Source: Marinilabiliaceae bacterium
Lineage (GTDB): Bacteria > Bacteroidota > Bacteroidia > Bacteroidales > Marinilabiliaceae
Reading direction: 5' to 3'
Assembly: GCA_009777175.1 (NCBI GenBank)
Contig: WRMI01000001.1
Span: 1 to 64,000 of the forward strand
Length of the DNA: 64,000 nucleotides
The notes under the pieces were generated by a model. The model was not told where the DNA came from and ran no database searches. It saw nothing but the letters and a program-made list of their open reading frames with translations. Shown piece after piece: positions 43,246 to 53,466 of the stretch. Within the stretch, counting starts at the first letter, position 1; every line of letters begins with the position of its first letter. The translations under genes were made by a program, and so were the position numbers.

Positions 43246-43707
43246 TTAATTTTTGTGATTAATTTTTGTCCATACCCAAATCAAAAAATTTGTTATCGGA
43301 GCAATAACAGGCAGGCAAAATGCAATAAATTTTCTATTATTTCCAATGGCAAAATGTGCTAATTTCCAGCGAGATTTGACAATTTTGGTTACTGTTCCTT
43401 TTATTTGTTCTGGTTTTATAGGATTGTCCTTTATAAGTTTGCTATCTCCGCGGGTATAAAAAAGATTTTTTTTTCTGTTTCGTTTTATTAACCTGTGTGT
43501 TACCCACTTGTTATCTATCTTAAAGACAACAACATCGCCAATTTTGAGGTTTTCAATATCTATTGTCTTGATTTGTACAATGTCGTTATGCACCAAAAAA
43601 GGAAACATACTAAAACCGGACAACACGATTTGAACTATTTTTTCTTGTATTAACATTTCTTCCAAAATAGGTGAAAAATCAATATTGGAAATCTCATTAT
43701 TAATCAT
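43246..43707 (-). CDS. S24/S26-family signal peptidase-like protein
   Basis: LSGFSMFPFLVHNDIVQI (S-M), VTHRLIKRNRKKNLFYTRGDSK. Confidence 0.8.
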   Translation of the reverse strand: MINNEISNIDFSPILEEMLIQEKIVQIVLSGFSMFPFLVHNDIVQIKTIDIENLKIGDVVVFKIDNKWVTHRLIKRNRKKNLFYTRGDSKLIKDNPIKPEQIKGTVTKIVKSRWKLAHFAIGNNRKFIAFCLPVIAPITNFLIWVWTKINHKN

Positions 43708-44957
43708 AATTCATAACAAAACAATAAATCCTGATCTCTAACATACAATTTTCCATTTGCAACAACATGATGCGTCAAAACTAAATTATCGTTGGTTTCT
43801 ATTGTTGTTCGTTCAGGAACATCAAATCCGCCAAACTCTTTCCAACCGTTTGGAGATGCTTCGATTAGTAGCAGTGCGCCACGACCTTCAGACAGTAATA
43901 GACGGTCATTAATAGCGACCATTCCACCATTTCCAAATTTGCTGCCGCCTCTACCGATATGCCAGACATTTTCGCCGGTTTCAAGATTTTGACAAGTCCA
44001 CCCAGAAGTTTCTGAAAAACCGTAAAGATAACCATCAATCAATACAACTCCGCTACTATAATTGCACATATTTGTGTTGGCATATACAATTTCGGTTTTA
44101 AAAGTTTCATTTTCCTTTGAAAGTCGGATAGCAGTTGATCCTGCATTGTAACCGGCTGTAGCATAAACTAAATTTTCGTGGTAGAGGGGCGTAGGAATTA
44201 CTGCAACTTTATAACCTTCGATTTCAAGGCGCCAAAGCAATTTGCCATCTTTTGCCGAAACACCTGCAATGCCTTTTGCGGATTGCTGAATATATTGCCT
44301 AACTCCTTCAATTTCAGCAACAATGGGCGATGAATATGCAGCTTCGTCTGTCCATTCTTTTGCAATCCAAACAGTTTTGCCTGAATATTTGTCGAGAGCC
44401 GCCATGGTTCCACTTTCGCCACCAGGGGTGCAAATCATTAGATTATCGTCTATCAGAAGTGATTCGCTGTAACCCCATTGGGACATAATTTTGCCATCAA
44501 ACTCTTCGGGTAGGTTTCTTTGCCACAAAATTTTTCCGTCAATAGCCGACAGACAATGAATGTCGCCTGCGGGACGTAACAAATAGAGCCTGTCGTCATC
44601 AACGGTAATTGTGCCGCGAGGACCGTCACCATGTTCCTGCACAAAACGCTCACCAAGTTGTTGTTTCCAGATTAATTTGCCCGTTTCAGTATCTAATGCA
44701 AAGGCAAATTCACAACTGTCAGCACCCGACAAATATAACGTTGTACCAACAACAGCAGGCGATGAATATCCGGCCCCTGCATCCCTGAATATCCACGCAA
44801 GACGAGGTTTTTCTTCCGACCAATCCAAATTGGCTGAATTATTCCTTATTATGTTACGACGATTTTCACCTCGCCATTGAAACCAATCTTGAGCGGAGAT
44901 GTTTAAACAATAAATTGATATTGTTAATGTTAAGATAATTTTTAATTTTATCATTAT
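43704..44957 (-). CDS. PQQ-binding-like beta-propeller (BamB-like) secreted protein (ORF track opens at 45035)
   Basis: DWFQWRGENRRN..., FALDTETGKLIWKQQLG, CLSAIDGKILWQRNLP. Confidence 0.88.
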   Translation of the reverse strand: MMIKLKIILTLTISIYCLNISAQDWFQWRGENRRNIIRNNSANLDWSEEKPRLAWIFRDAGAGYSSPAVVGTTLYLSGADSCEFAFALDTETGKLIWKQQLGERFVQEHGDGPRGTITVDDDRLYLLRPAGDIHCLSAIDGKILWQRNLPEEFDGKIMSQWGYSESLLIDDNLMICTPGGESGTMAALDKYSGKTVWIAKEWTDEAAYSSPIVAEIEGVRQYIQQSAKGIAGVSAKDGKLLWRLEIEGYKVAVIPTPLYHENLVYATAGYNAGSTAIRLSKENETFKTEIVYANTNMCNYSSGVVLIDGYLYGFSETSGWTCQNLETGENVWHIGRGGSKFGNGGMVAINDRLLLSEGRGALLLIEASPNGWKEFGGFDVPERTTIETNDNLVLTHHVVANGKLYVRDQDLLFCYEL

Positions 44958-45044
44958 AATAGTTTTGTTAATATTAATTCTAATGTATTTGTAAAGTTTT
45001 GAAAACCAAAATATGAAATAACTCAGGGCTTTCACAATATTTTA

Positions 45045-45338
45045 AAATTTCATTCTAACCGCCTTCTGAAGTAAAAAACAGGGTTTTCCGTTTTGTGGGA
45101 CTGTAATATCATTGTCTTTGGGATAATATTTTCCTTCAATTGTAATTTCTTTGTTTTCTTCTCCGAAAAAATGAATCGAATAATCATTTTCAAAAATTTT
45201 TCACAAAGTTTCTGCTAAAAATTTGTGAAGTGGTTTTAATTTTGCCGTACTCCTTGCTCCAAACTCTTTGTATGCCTTAAATGAGGCTTCAAGTTCTTTT
45301 ATCAGTTCCTGTTCTTTGTACTGATTTGCTTTCTTTTA
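45045..45338 (-). pseudogene. Degraded ORF of unknown family, possibly a restriction-endonuclease remnant
   Basis: Minus strand: ANQYKEQELIKELEASFKAYKEFGARSTAKLKPLHKFLAETL*KIFENDYSIHFFGEENKEITIEGKYYPKDNDITVPQNGKPCFLLQKAVRMKF*, with an internal TGA and TAA just upstream. Confidence 0.6.
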
Positions 45339-45654
45339 AAAACGCAAAGATATACTTTATATTTCAATTATTCAAATAAAATTTTCGGATTTTTTGATTT
45401 TCGCACTGTCCCCTCGCTTGCATACAACCCCGAGAGTTACACTTTACGGTCGCCCAAATTGCGAAATTCGGGACTTCAAATTTTCAAGTTTTGCCCCACC
45501 AAATTGACCCTTTTTTCTTTTTTTTGCAAAAATCTTTGTTGTTTAAAATAATATATATAATTTTGCAAAACTATTTTTATAAAAATAATATTATAAATTA
45601 TTTATTATCAAACATTTAATAATGACTTTTGTTTAATTAAAATCACATTTAACA

Positions 45655-47289
45655 ATGAAGAAATTTTTAAGATTAATCATGATGATGGCGATATTTTCTT
45701 TTGCCATCATTAATTGCGACAAAGGCTCGCCCGGTTTATCAGAACCAGAAGAAGAACCAGGTGATGATCCTACTGAAACAAACGGAAATATGCAATCTTT
45801 GGAACTACTGGGGTTAGTTAAAGACACCGACGGCAATCCACTAAGTGGAGTAAAAGTATCCACAGGTGATTTAACTACAACTACCAAACAAGACGGCACT
45901 TTCACTTTCGACAAAGCCGAAGTTATTGACAAACGTGCTGTCATTTTGTTTGAAAAAAGGGAATATTTTTCTGTTACACGTTCTGGTGTAAAAGAAAATG
46001 AAATGTTTATTGAAGCTGTTATGCACCCTAAGGGAAACAGTACAATAAGTCTACAGACCGAATTTAATTCATCTGAAGGAAAACTTTTGCAAGTTCCTGC
46101 AGGAATGAAAGTAGATTTGGCATCGTCTTCAATTAAGCGTGCCGATGGTTCGGCTTATAGCGGCAGAGTTAATGCCGATATGCTTTATTTAGACCCCAAC
46201 AACCCAAATTTTTCGAGCATGATGCCCGGCGGTGATTTAGCCGCAATTACAGAAAACAACGACCAAGTAATGCTAGTTTCGTGGGGTATGACCGAAGTTA
46301 GCCTTACAGACGACGACGGAAATCCGCTACAATTAATTAGCGACAAACCCGCAACCCTTACTTACCCAATCCCTGCAGGAATGGAAAACAATCCTCCCCC
46401 AACTATTCCTCTTTGGCATTTTGATGACGAAAAAGGAATTTGGAAAGAAACAGGAATTGCAAAATTAGAAGGTAATGTATACGTTGGCGAGGTTACTCAT
46501 TTTTCGTGGGTAAACTTAGATGTACCCGCAGAACGAGTTACTGTTAGAGGTAAAGTGGTTTGCGATGGTAATAAACCTGTTCCTTATGTAGAAGTGAAAG
46601 TTGGACAAACAGGCGCAATTACGAATAGCAAAGGTGAATATTCTGCTTTTATACCCGAAAATACTCAGGTTACAGTCAGTGTTACTGCAAATGGTGGTTC
46701 AGATTTTAAAATAATCCCACAACAACCAGGAAACACTACTTATAATGTTGAAGACCTGATAGTGCCATGTTCAGATGATGATGATCCCGGCGAATTTGGT
46801 ACTTCAACGCACGTCGAAAAAGCAGCAATAAAATATTTAATAGAAGGCGGAACCTATTTTGTTATTACATTTGACGGAAATGGTAAAAGATTTAGATGGG
46901 ATATATTTGACGAAGAATATATTATGGGAAATCAGATGGTTTATATTGTCAATCATATTACACAAACTTTTTGTTGGGGAGCAGGTGGCTATTGGGTTGA
47001 TGAATATGATGCATACGATCCCTCTATTAATTATTTTGCTTCTATTTTTAGTATTGAGGAAGAATATTTATCTGAGTTCAAGCAGCCTGGAACTATTTCA
47101 ATAGCAGGAAAAGCATGTAATCATTATATAATTCCTTCGGGTGGCACATCTGTTGTTTATGGTGTTTGGAACGGATTGGTTTTGCTTTTAGAAATAAACG
47201 ACGATGTATTTTTACTTGCCCAAGATGTTACTCTTGAAGTGCCTAATGTTGCATTTACTAAAACATTTAATATTACTTGGTTACCTTAA
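45655..47289 (+). CDS. Lipoprotein with two carboxypeptidase-regulatory-like domains
   Basis: Signal/lipobox MKKFLRLIMMMAIFSFAIINCDKG; LLGLVKDTDGNPLSGVKVSTGDLTTTTKQDGTFTFD; RGKVVCDGNKPVPYVEVKVGQTGAITNSKGEYS. Confidence 0.85.
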   Translation: MKKFLRLIMMMAIFSFAIINCDKGSPGLSEPEEEPGDDPTETNGNMQSLELLGLVKDTDGNPLSGVKVSTGDLTTTTKQDGTFTFDKAEVIDKRAVILFEKREYFSVTRSGVKENEMFIEAVMHPKGNSTISLQTEFNSSEGKLLQVPAGMKVDLASSSIKRADGSAYSGRVNADMLYLDPNNPNFSSMMPGGDLAAITENNDQVMLVSWGMTEVSLTDDDGNPLQLISDKPATLTYPIPAGMENNPPPTIPLWHFDDEKGIWKETGIAKLEGNVYVGEVTHFSWVNLDVPAERVTVRGKVVCDGNKPVPYVEVKVGQTGAITNSKGEYSAFIPENTQVTVSVTANGGSDFKIIPQQPGNTTYNVEDLIVPCSDDDDPGEFGTSTHVEKAAIKYLIEGGTYFVITFDGNGKRFRWDIFDEEYIMGNQMVYIVNHITQTFCWGAGGYWVDEYDAYDPSINYFASIFSIEEEYLSEFKQPGTISIAGKACNHYIIPSGGTSVVYGVWNGLVLLLEINDDVFLLAQDVTLEVPNVAFTKTFNITWLP

Positions 47290-47352
47290 TATTAGCCTCA
47301 ACCAACATTTTTTTCTGAACTCTTTTTACAAATATTTATTTTAATTAAGAAA

Positions 47353-49311
47353 ATGAATAAACTAAATTATTTAGCAATAATGTTGTTCCTTGTAGGAATG
47401 ACTGTAAATACGAAAGCGCACTCACAAGATATTCCTGCAACTCTTTTTGGAAATTATACGGGCGAAGTCAATGCGGTTATAACATTGTTCAGTATTGACG
47501 AAACTTTTGATGGTCTTACAATAGAATTGAGGCAAACTGCCACCGACTATCGTCTTGTGATTGCAGAAATTGACTTAGGCGACGGCAATATTATGCCTGA
47601 ATATGAATTAGAAGATATAACAATTACTCCTTCGGGTGTTGGTTACCAATTATCTAAAAGCGGCTCTTTGAATATAATTATTCCTGAAATAATAATACCG
47701 CCGATGCCGCCTTATTTTCCCGATGGCGCTACACTTACTGATGTTCCTGCGGCTATTACATTGGAAAATGGATACATCGAAAACAACGTTCTTACTTTGG
47801 AAGTAAAAGCGGTTCTCACTTTGGGATTTATCCCTGTTCCAATAAACATTTATTTTGAGGGCACAAAATCTGTTGTGATTATTAATACTGAAATTTGGAC
47901 AGCCGCCGATCTTAAGGCATTAGCCGACTTTGTAAACGAAGGCAACGGGAACTTAACAGCAGGCGTAGATTTTATCTTGATGTCTGATATAGATCTTAGT
48001 GACTATGCCGATGGAAACGGATGGGAGGCAATCGGAAAAAACCCTTATGAAAATCCAAATTTGGTTTTTGAAGGAAATTTTGATGGCAACGGTAAAAAAA
48101 TTACCGGACTGAAAATTAGTAGCACCCTATTTGAAGTCGGACTTTTTGGATATGTTGTAAACGCAACCATAGAAAATTTAGGAATAGAAAACTGCGACAT
48201 CGAAGGATTATTGAACTTAGGAGGTCTCGTGGGATATATTGAAAATAGTACCATCAAAAATTGTTATGTAACCGGAAACATAAGCGGATCAGATTGGGTG
48301 GGACTGATAGCAGGAAACGTTAATAATGACTGTTTGATTGAAAATTGTTATGCAATTGGAAATCTAACCGGAATAGCAACAGCAGGCGGATGGTTAGGAG
48401 GTATTGCAGGTTCCAATGGCAATTCTGTAATATCAAGTTGTTATGCAGATGTGGAAATAATTGTTCCTTGGGGCTCTTGTGGCGGAATTACTGCAATTAA
48501 CTCTGGTATTATAAAAAATTGTTATGCAAAAGGAAACGTAACAGGCAATTACAATGTCGGCGGGTTAGTAGGAGAACACAATAATTATGGAACGACTCTT
48601 GCTATTGAAAATTGCTACGCTGCCGTTAATGTAACAGGATTCGAAAATGTTGGAGGATTGGCGGGAATAGTTTACAATAACGCTGTTATTAAAAACTGTG
48701 TAGCAGCAAATCCTTCTGTAATTGCTACATCTGGAACTAATTTCATTAACCGTATCACAAGTTCCGATTTTGACAGCCCAAATGCATTTATAAACAACTA
48801 TGCACTTGAAACAATGATTATCGAAGCAAACGGTACTCCTGTTACTATTACTCCTAATTTAAACGGCATTGAAGGCGCAAATGCTACTCTTGCTCAACTG
48901 CAATCGCTTGCTTTCTATAATACTGTTAGTAATTGGAATCAAACAGTTTGGGATATTAACGACCCAACGGGAGTTTGGAATATTTGTGATACCAAAACAT
49001 TGCCTTTCTTGCGATGGCAAAATGTTGACTGTAACGAAAACATTGAAACAATTTCCCAAAACGGTGGATTGCAGATATATCCTAACCCAACGAGTGGAAA
49101 GTTTTCAGTTGTAGGTTATCAGATGTCAGATGTAGGGGCGTATAACATACGCCCTATTGAGATATTAGATATCACGGGTCGTATTGTCCACCGTGAACCG
49201 TTTATCGTGAACCGTGCAACCGTTGAAATAGACATTTCGCATTTATCTTCTGGTATTTATTTTGTGAAGGTTGGAAATGAGATAGTTAAAATAGTAGTGG
49301 TTAGTGATTAG
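47353..49311 (+). CDS. Calycin-like N-terminus + GLUG repeats + T9SS C-terminal domain
   Basis: GGLVGYIENSTIKNCYVTGNISG, GGIAGSNGNSVISSCYA; LQIYPNPTSGKFSV...IEILDITGR...GIYFVKVGNEIVKIV. Confidence 0.85.
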   Translation: MNKLNYLAIMLFLVGMTVNTKAHSQDIPATLFGNYTGEVNAVITLFSIDETFDGLTIELRQTATDYRLVIAEIDLGDGNIMPEYELEDITITPSGVGYQLSKSGSLNIIIPEIIIPPMPPYFPDGATLTDVPAAITLENGYIENNVLTLEVKAVLTLGFIPVPINIYFEGTKSVVIINTEIWTAADLKALADFVNEGNGNLTAGVDFILMSDIDLSDYADGNGWEAIGKNPYENPNLVFEGNFDGNGKKITGLKISSTLFEVGLFGYVVNATIENLGIENCDIEGLLNLGGLVGYIENSTIKNCYVTGNISGSDWVGLIAGNVNNDCLIENCYAIGNLTGIATAGGWLGGIAGSNGNSVISSCYADVEIIVPWGSCGGITAINSGIIKNCYAKGNVTGNYNVGGLVGEHNNYGTTLAIENCYAAVNVTGFENVGGLAGIVYNNAVIKNCVAANPSVIATSGTNFINRITSSDFDSPNAFINNYALETMIIEANGTPVTITPNLNGIEGANATLAQLQSLAFYNTVSNWNQTVWDINDPTGVWNICDTKTLPFLRWQNVDCNENIETISQNGGLQIYPNPTSGKFSVVGYQMSDVGAYNIRPIEILDITGRIVHREPFIVNRATVEIDISHLSSGIYFVKVGNEIVKIVVVSD

Positions 49312-49435
49312 TGGTTAGTAAGAATCTCTGTGTTACTAAAAAAAATAATTACACAGAGGCACACAGAGTAGCACAAAGACTCACAGAAAAATTAGTGTTA
49401 ATTTGTGAAATTCGTGGCTAAAAAGAAGAAATTCC

Positions 49436-50206
49436 GTGAAAATCTATCCAATCCCTCAAATCAGTGAATCCCCCGATGGATTTAGCCCACAGTCATTTAA
49501 ATTAGAAATATGTGCCTTTTCACTGACAGGCGCAATCGATGCCCAACAAGCAGGCGCAGATAGGATAGAACTTTGCGCAGGAGCTGCCGAAGGCGGAACT
49601 ACTCCCGATTTTGCACTTATTAAAACCGCAAACCATAAACTTTCAATTCCTGTATTTCCTATTATTAGACCTCGAGGTGGAAATTTTTGTTACAACCAAT
49701 CTGAATTTGAAATGATGAAATTATCAGTTTTAGAATGCAAGAAGTTAGGTTGTAAAGGAGTTACATTCAGCATTTTATTGAATGATTTAACTGTCGATGC
49801 TGATAGAACGTCACAACTTGTCGAATTAGCATATCCAATGGAATCAACCTTTATCAGAGGTTTTGATTTAACTCCCGACCCTTTCGAGGCATTAGAAGTT
49901 ATAAAACAAACAGGATGCAAAAGAATTTTAACGTCAGGTCAAAAAGAAAAAGCGCACGATGCAATACTGCTACTTAAACAACTTGTCGAAAATGCAGGTG
50001 AAGAGATAATTATTATGCCCGGTTCAGGAATTAATCCCGAAAATTTGAAACAACTAATCGAAGAAACAGTCGCAAAAGAGTTTCATGCATCAGCAAGAAA
50101 AATTGTTCCAAATTTAAACCCATTTATTGACCAATTTGGATTTGGAAATCTTATTGATTGCGATATCGAAAAAGTGAAAAATATGAAATTGTGTTTTGAT
50201 TTTTAA
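49436..50206 (+). CDS. cutC: CutC family copper homeostasis protein (GTG start)
   Basis: FKLEICAFSLTGAIDAQQAGADRIELCAGAAEGGTTPDFALI, IRPRGGNFCYNQSEFEMM. Confidence 0.95.
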   Translation: MKIYPIPQISESPDGFSPQSFKLEICAFSLTGAIDAQQAGADRIELCAGAAEGGTTPDFALIKTANHKLSIPVFPIIRPRGGNFCYNQSEFEMMKLSVLECKKLGCKGVTFSILLNDLTVDADRTSQLVELAYPMESTFIRGFDLTPDPFEALEVIKQTGCKRILTSGQKEKAHDAILLLKQLVENAGEEIIIMPGSGINPENLKQLIEETVAKEFHASARKIVPNLNPFIDQFGFGNLIDCDIEKVKNMKLCFDF

Positions 50207-50224
50207 CCTACATTTTTCATAATA

Positions 50225-50417
50225 AATCAAATATGTAATATCGTTTAACGGTGTCTGTATGGGCAACCCTTGCGGTTGCCTTGAATGATATGGGATATAA
50301 ATTGTAGGGGCAACCCTTGCGGTTGCCTAAAAAAAGGGCGAGGGCAAGCCTCGCCCCTACAATGCCATATAGGATGGTAATTTTGCAACCGCAAGGGTCG
50401 CAAAAACAACAATACCC
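50225..50417 (-). repeat. ~200-bp composite multi-hairpin dispersed element, copy B (inverted)
   Basis: Reverse complement matches 33588-33790 in order and spacing of palindromes. Confidence 0.85.
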
Positions 50418-50588
50418 AGATATATGTGGCATGCTGCGAGACAATGAATAGTATTTATGAATAATGCCGTTAATTTAATAAACAAAAAATGTTTAAATAC
50501 TTGATATTGAAAAAATTTTTCTATTTTTGCATTAATTTTAAATAAAATATTATTGTTAATAACTTATAAATCAAATAATTATTTAATT

Positions 50589-51794
50589 ATGAAACTTTTT
50601 TTTGGAACTTTAGTATTTCTTTTGTCTTTCAGTATTTATGCACAAAAGACTATTCAATGGCGCGGAACTGACCGTTCGGGCGTTTATGACGAAACAACCC
50701 TACTAAAATCTTGGGGTCAAGATGGTCCCAAATTATTATGGCACTATGATGGCTTGGGCGAAGGACATTCGTCTGTGGCTATTGATGCCAACAAAATTTA
50801 TGTTACCGGTTTAATAGGAAAAACCGGCTACCTCTTTGTTTTTGACATTAACGGAAAAATTTTAAACAAAATTGAGTACGGAAACGAATGGGACAAAAAC
50901 TACAACGGTCCCCGAAGCACTGTTACTATCAATGAAGGAAAACTCTACATTGCTACAGGAACAGGCGATTTAATCTGTTTAGACCAAAATTCCTTTAACC
51001 TTATTTGGAAAAAGAATATTCAAACAGACTTTGGAGCAAAAAATATCAAATGGGGTATCAATGAATCGCCTCTAATTGTAAATGAAAAAATTATTTTTAC
51101 TCCTGGAGGAAAAACCAATAATGTAGTCGCATTAAACAAGAATGACGGCTCGTTAATCTGGGCATCTTCGGGCGAAGGGGGTTCTGCCGCTTACTGTTCG
51201 CCAATTTATGCCAACGACCTGCAAATACCACAAATTATTACAATGACAGAAGACCATATTCTTGGAATAGATATAGCAACGGGCAAAAAATTATGGTCCC
51301 ACGAAAATAAAAACAGATATTCTGTACACGCCAACACACCAATTTATAGCAACGGAATGGTGCTTTGCACAAGCGGATACGGAAAAGGTTCTGTTATGTT
51401 AAAACTCACAAACGGAGGAAAAACAGTCGAAAAAGTTTGGGAACAAAAATTACTTGATACGAGAATTGGAGCAATGGTTAAAATTGGTGATCATATATAC
51501 GGATCAGGTGATTTCAGCAAATTCTGGTTCTGTGCCGACTGGAAAACAGGAAATATTTTATACCAAGATAAATCTTTACCCACAGGAGTTACAATAGCAG
51601 CAGATGGAATGTTATTTTGCTATTCCGACAAAGGAGATATGGCATTAGTAAATATTTCACCCCAAAAATTTGACATGATTAGCAAATTTAAAATTACAAT
51701 GGGAACAGAACAGCATTGGGCACACCCCGTAATTAATAACGGAATATTGTACGTGAGGCACGGAAATACTTTGATGGCTTATAAAGTGAAATGA
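50589..51794 (+). CDS. PQQ-like beta-propeller secreted protein (ORF track opens at 50553)
   Basis: MKLFFGTLVFLLSFSIYAQKTIQWRGTDRSG...GPKLLWHYDGLGEGHSSVAI. Confidence 0.88.
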   Translation: MKLFFGTLVFLLSFSIYAQKTIQWRGTDRSGVYDETTLLKSWGQDGPKLLWHYDGLGEGHSSVAIDANKIYVTGLIGKTGYLFVFDINGKILNKIEYGNEWDKNYNGPRSTVTINEGKLYIATGTGDLICLDQNSFNLIWKKNIQTDFGAKNIKWGINESPLIVNEKIIFTPGGKTNNVVALNKNDGSLIWASSGEGGSAAYCSPIYANDLQIPQIITMTEDHILGIDIATGKKLWSHENKNRYSVHANTPIYSNGMVLCTSGYGKGSVMLKLTNGGKTVEKVWEQKLLDTRIGAMVKIGDHIYGSGDFSKFWFCADWKTGNILYQDKSLPTGVTIAADGMLFCYSDKGDMALVNISPQKFDMISKFKITMGTEQHWAHPVINNGILYVRHGNTLMAYKVK

Positions 51795-51933
51795 ATGTTC
51801 GTCTATTTAGTTGTTAGCCGTCAGGCCTGGGCGACAGTGCGGTAGGGAAAACCGAATATGATTAAGAATTGGGCGAAATTGACAGAGAAATAAAGATATA
51901 ATTGAATGTTAAACAATTAAATAGGAGGACAAT

Positions 51934-52641
51934 ATGAAAATAAAAATTTGTTTTAATCTGATAATAACTCTTGTGGTTATTCTTTTTGTTTCGTGCGACA
52001 AAAACAACCAAACAGTAGAAGGTAAAGATGTACAGCGTTTTTTAGGAATATATTATTTGGAAGGAACGTGTGAAGAATATGTTTCTGGCGGTGTGTTTCT
52101 TGATGAACGTGAAGTTACTATAAAAAAGGGAACTGAAGCCGACTTGCTAATAAACATTGGTTCTTTGACTTCTGTTGATTTTAATGCTTCTGTATCGAAT
52201 GATAGTTTGTATATACCTTTTCAAATGTGGAGTAATTTTGACGGAACTCAATCGTCATTACAAGGAAAAGGGGAAATAAAAAATGACACTCTTTTTCTAC
52301 GTTATAAGGCAGGAGGCTCGTTTGGCGTTGTAGATTGTGAATGCAAGGGTGGAAAAGAAAAAACGACATACATAGGTACAATCATAGATATGCCAAATCC
52401 TTGTACAACTGTTCCTTGTTTGCCCGGTATAATATTTGGTTTAGAAACTTTTTATGGAAATTGGGTTTTATCCATTAAATCACATTGGATTTGGTCTGAC
52501 AATGAACTAATTGTCGAGGATACAGAATATTTCATTGGAGACAAAGTAAAAATAACAGGAATAATAAGCAGAAAACAAGATGCAAATTCGAGCCAATACA
52601 CGGAACTTGAAATTCAAACAATGACAAAGTTGTCAGAATGA
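51934..52641 (+). CDS. Lipoprotein of unknown function
   Basis: MKIKICFNLIITLVVILFVSCDKNN lipobox. Confidence 0.65.
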   Translation: MKIKICFNLIITLVVILFVSCDKNNQTVEGKDVQRFLGIYYLEGTCEEYVSGGVFLDEREVTIKKGTEADLLINIGSLTSVDFNASVSNDSLYIPFQMWSNFDGTQSSLQGKGEIKNDTLFLRYKAGGSFGVVDCECKGGKEKTTYIGTIIDMPNPCTTVPCLPGIIFGLETFYGNWVLSIKSHWIWSDNELIVEDTEYFIGDKVKITGIISRKQDANSSQYTELEIQTMTKLSE

Positions 52642-52893
52642 AAAATGCCCGAACGTCTAACGGGCGGTTTGACGCAACGGCAGCCCTAACCCGCAGAAAA
52701 GGCAATGCGACAACGAACGTTCGTCTACCGCATAAACGGTGGTGAAAGTCGTTTCTTCCTCAATCCGCAGGAACTTTGGCTGCGAAACTGATACCGCAAA
52801 ATACAATAAAAAATAAAAAATAACGTTTATAAAGATTGAATTTGTAAACTGATAATTTGAATTTTTAAAATATTTAGTTCATATTACGAAATT

Positions 52894-53466
52894 ATGGATT
52901 TAATATACACTTTATACAATGATAGCCGCACGGTTTTTCGATTGAAAGATGTTGCAATGCTTATAGGCGAAACAAATTTCAATTCGTTGAATATGAAATT
53001 GAATTATTATGTTCGTACAAACAGGTTGCAAAATCCACGCAAGGGCATTTATTGTAAGGACAATTACAATTTGCAAGAATTGGCGTGCCGTATTTTTGCC
53101 CCTGCTTACATTTCGTTGGAAAATGTTTTGCAACAGGCTGGGGTTATTTTTCAGTATGACAACCGTTTGACAATCATTTCCTATCTAAGTCGTGAAATTG
53201 AAATTGATAATAGATTATTTTCTTTTCGTAAAATTAAAGATGAGTTATTAATATCTTCACAAGGAGTTGAACAAAAAGGAAATAGACTAACAATTGCCAC
53301 GCCGGAGCGTGCTTTTTTGGATATGCTTTATTTGAACGGTGCTATCTATTTTGACAATCTTAATCCGCTAAAAATAGAGATGATTGAGCAAATTTTGCCT
53401 ATTTATAATTCAAAAATTTTAACAAAACGAGTAGAAAAATTGTTTAAAAACCATGGACTTAAATAA
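52894..53466 (+). CDS. AbiEi-type antitoxin / transcriptional regulator
   Basis: MLIGETNFNSLNMKLNYYVRTNRLQNPRKGIYCK...TPERAFLDMLYLNG. Confidence 0.87.
   Translation: MDLIYTLYNDSRTVFRLKDVAMLIGETNFNSLNMKLNYYVRTNRLQNPRKGIYCKDNYNLQELACRIFAPAYISLENVLQQAGVIFQYDNRLTIISYLSREIEIDNRLFSFRKIKDELLISSQGVEQKGNRLTIATPERAFLDMLYLNGAIYFDNLNPLKIEMIEQILPIYNSKILTKRVEKLFKNHGLK

Noticed and set aside
45045-45338. TGA recoding as an explanation for the in-frame stop
   Set aside because: TGA is used as a normal terminator by other genes here (e.g. 20797, 58337), so decay is simpler
52660-52800. attC-like text (gtctaac...aacgttcgtct) suggesting an integron cassette
   Set aside because: No matching R'/R'' pair (GTTRRRY not found at the expected distance), no integrase, single occurrence
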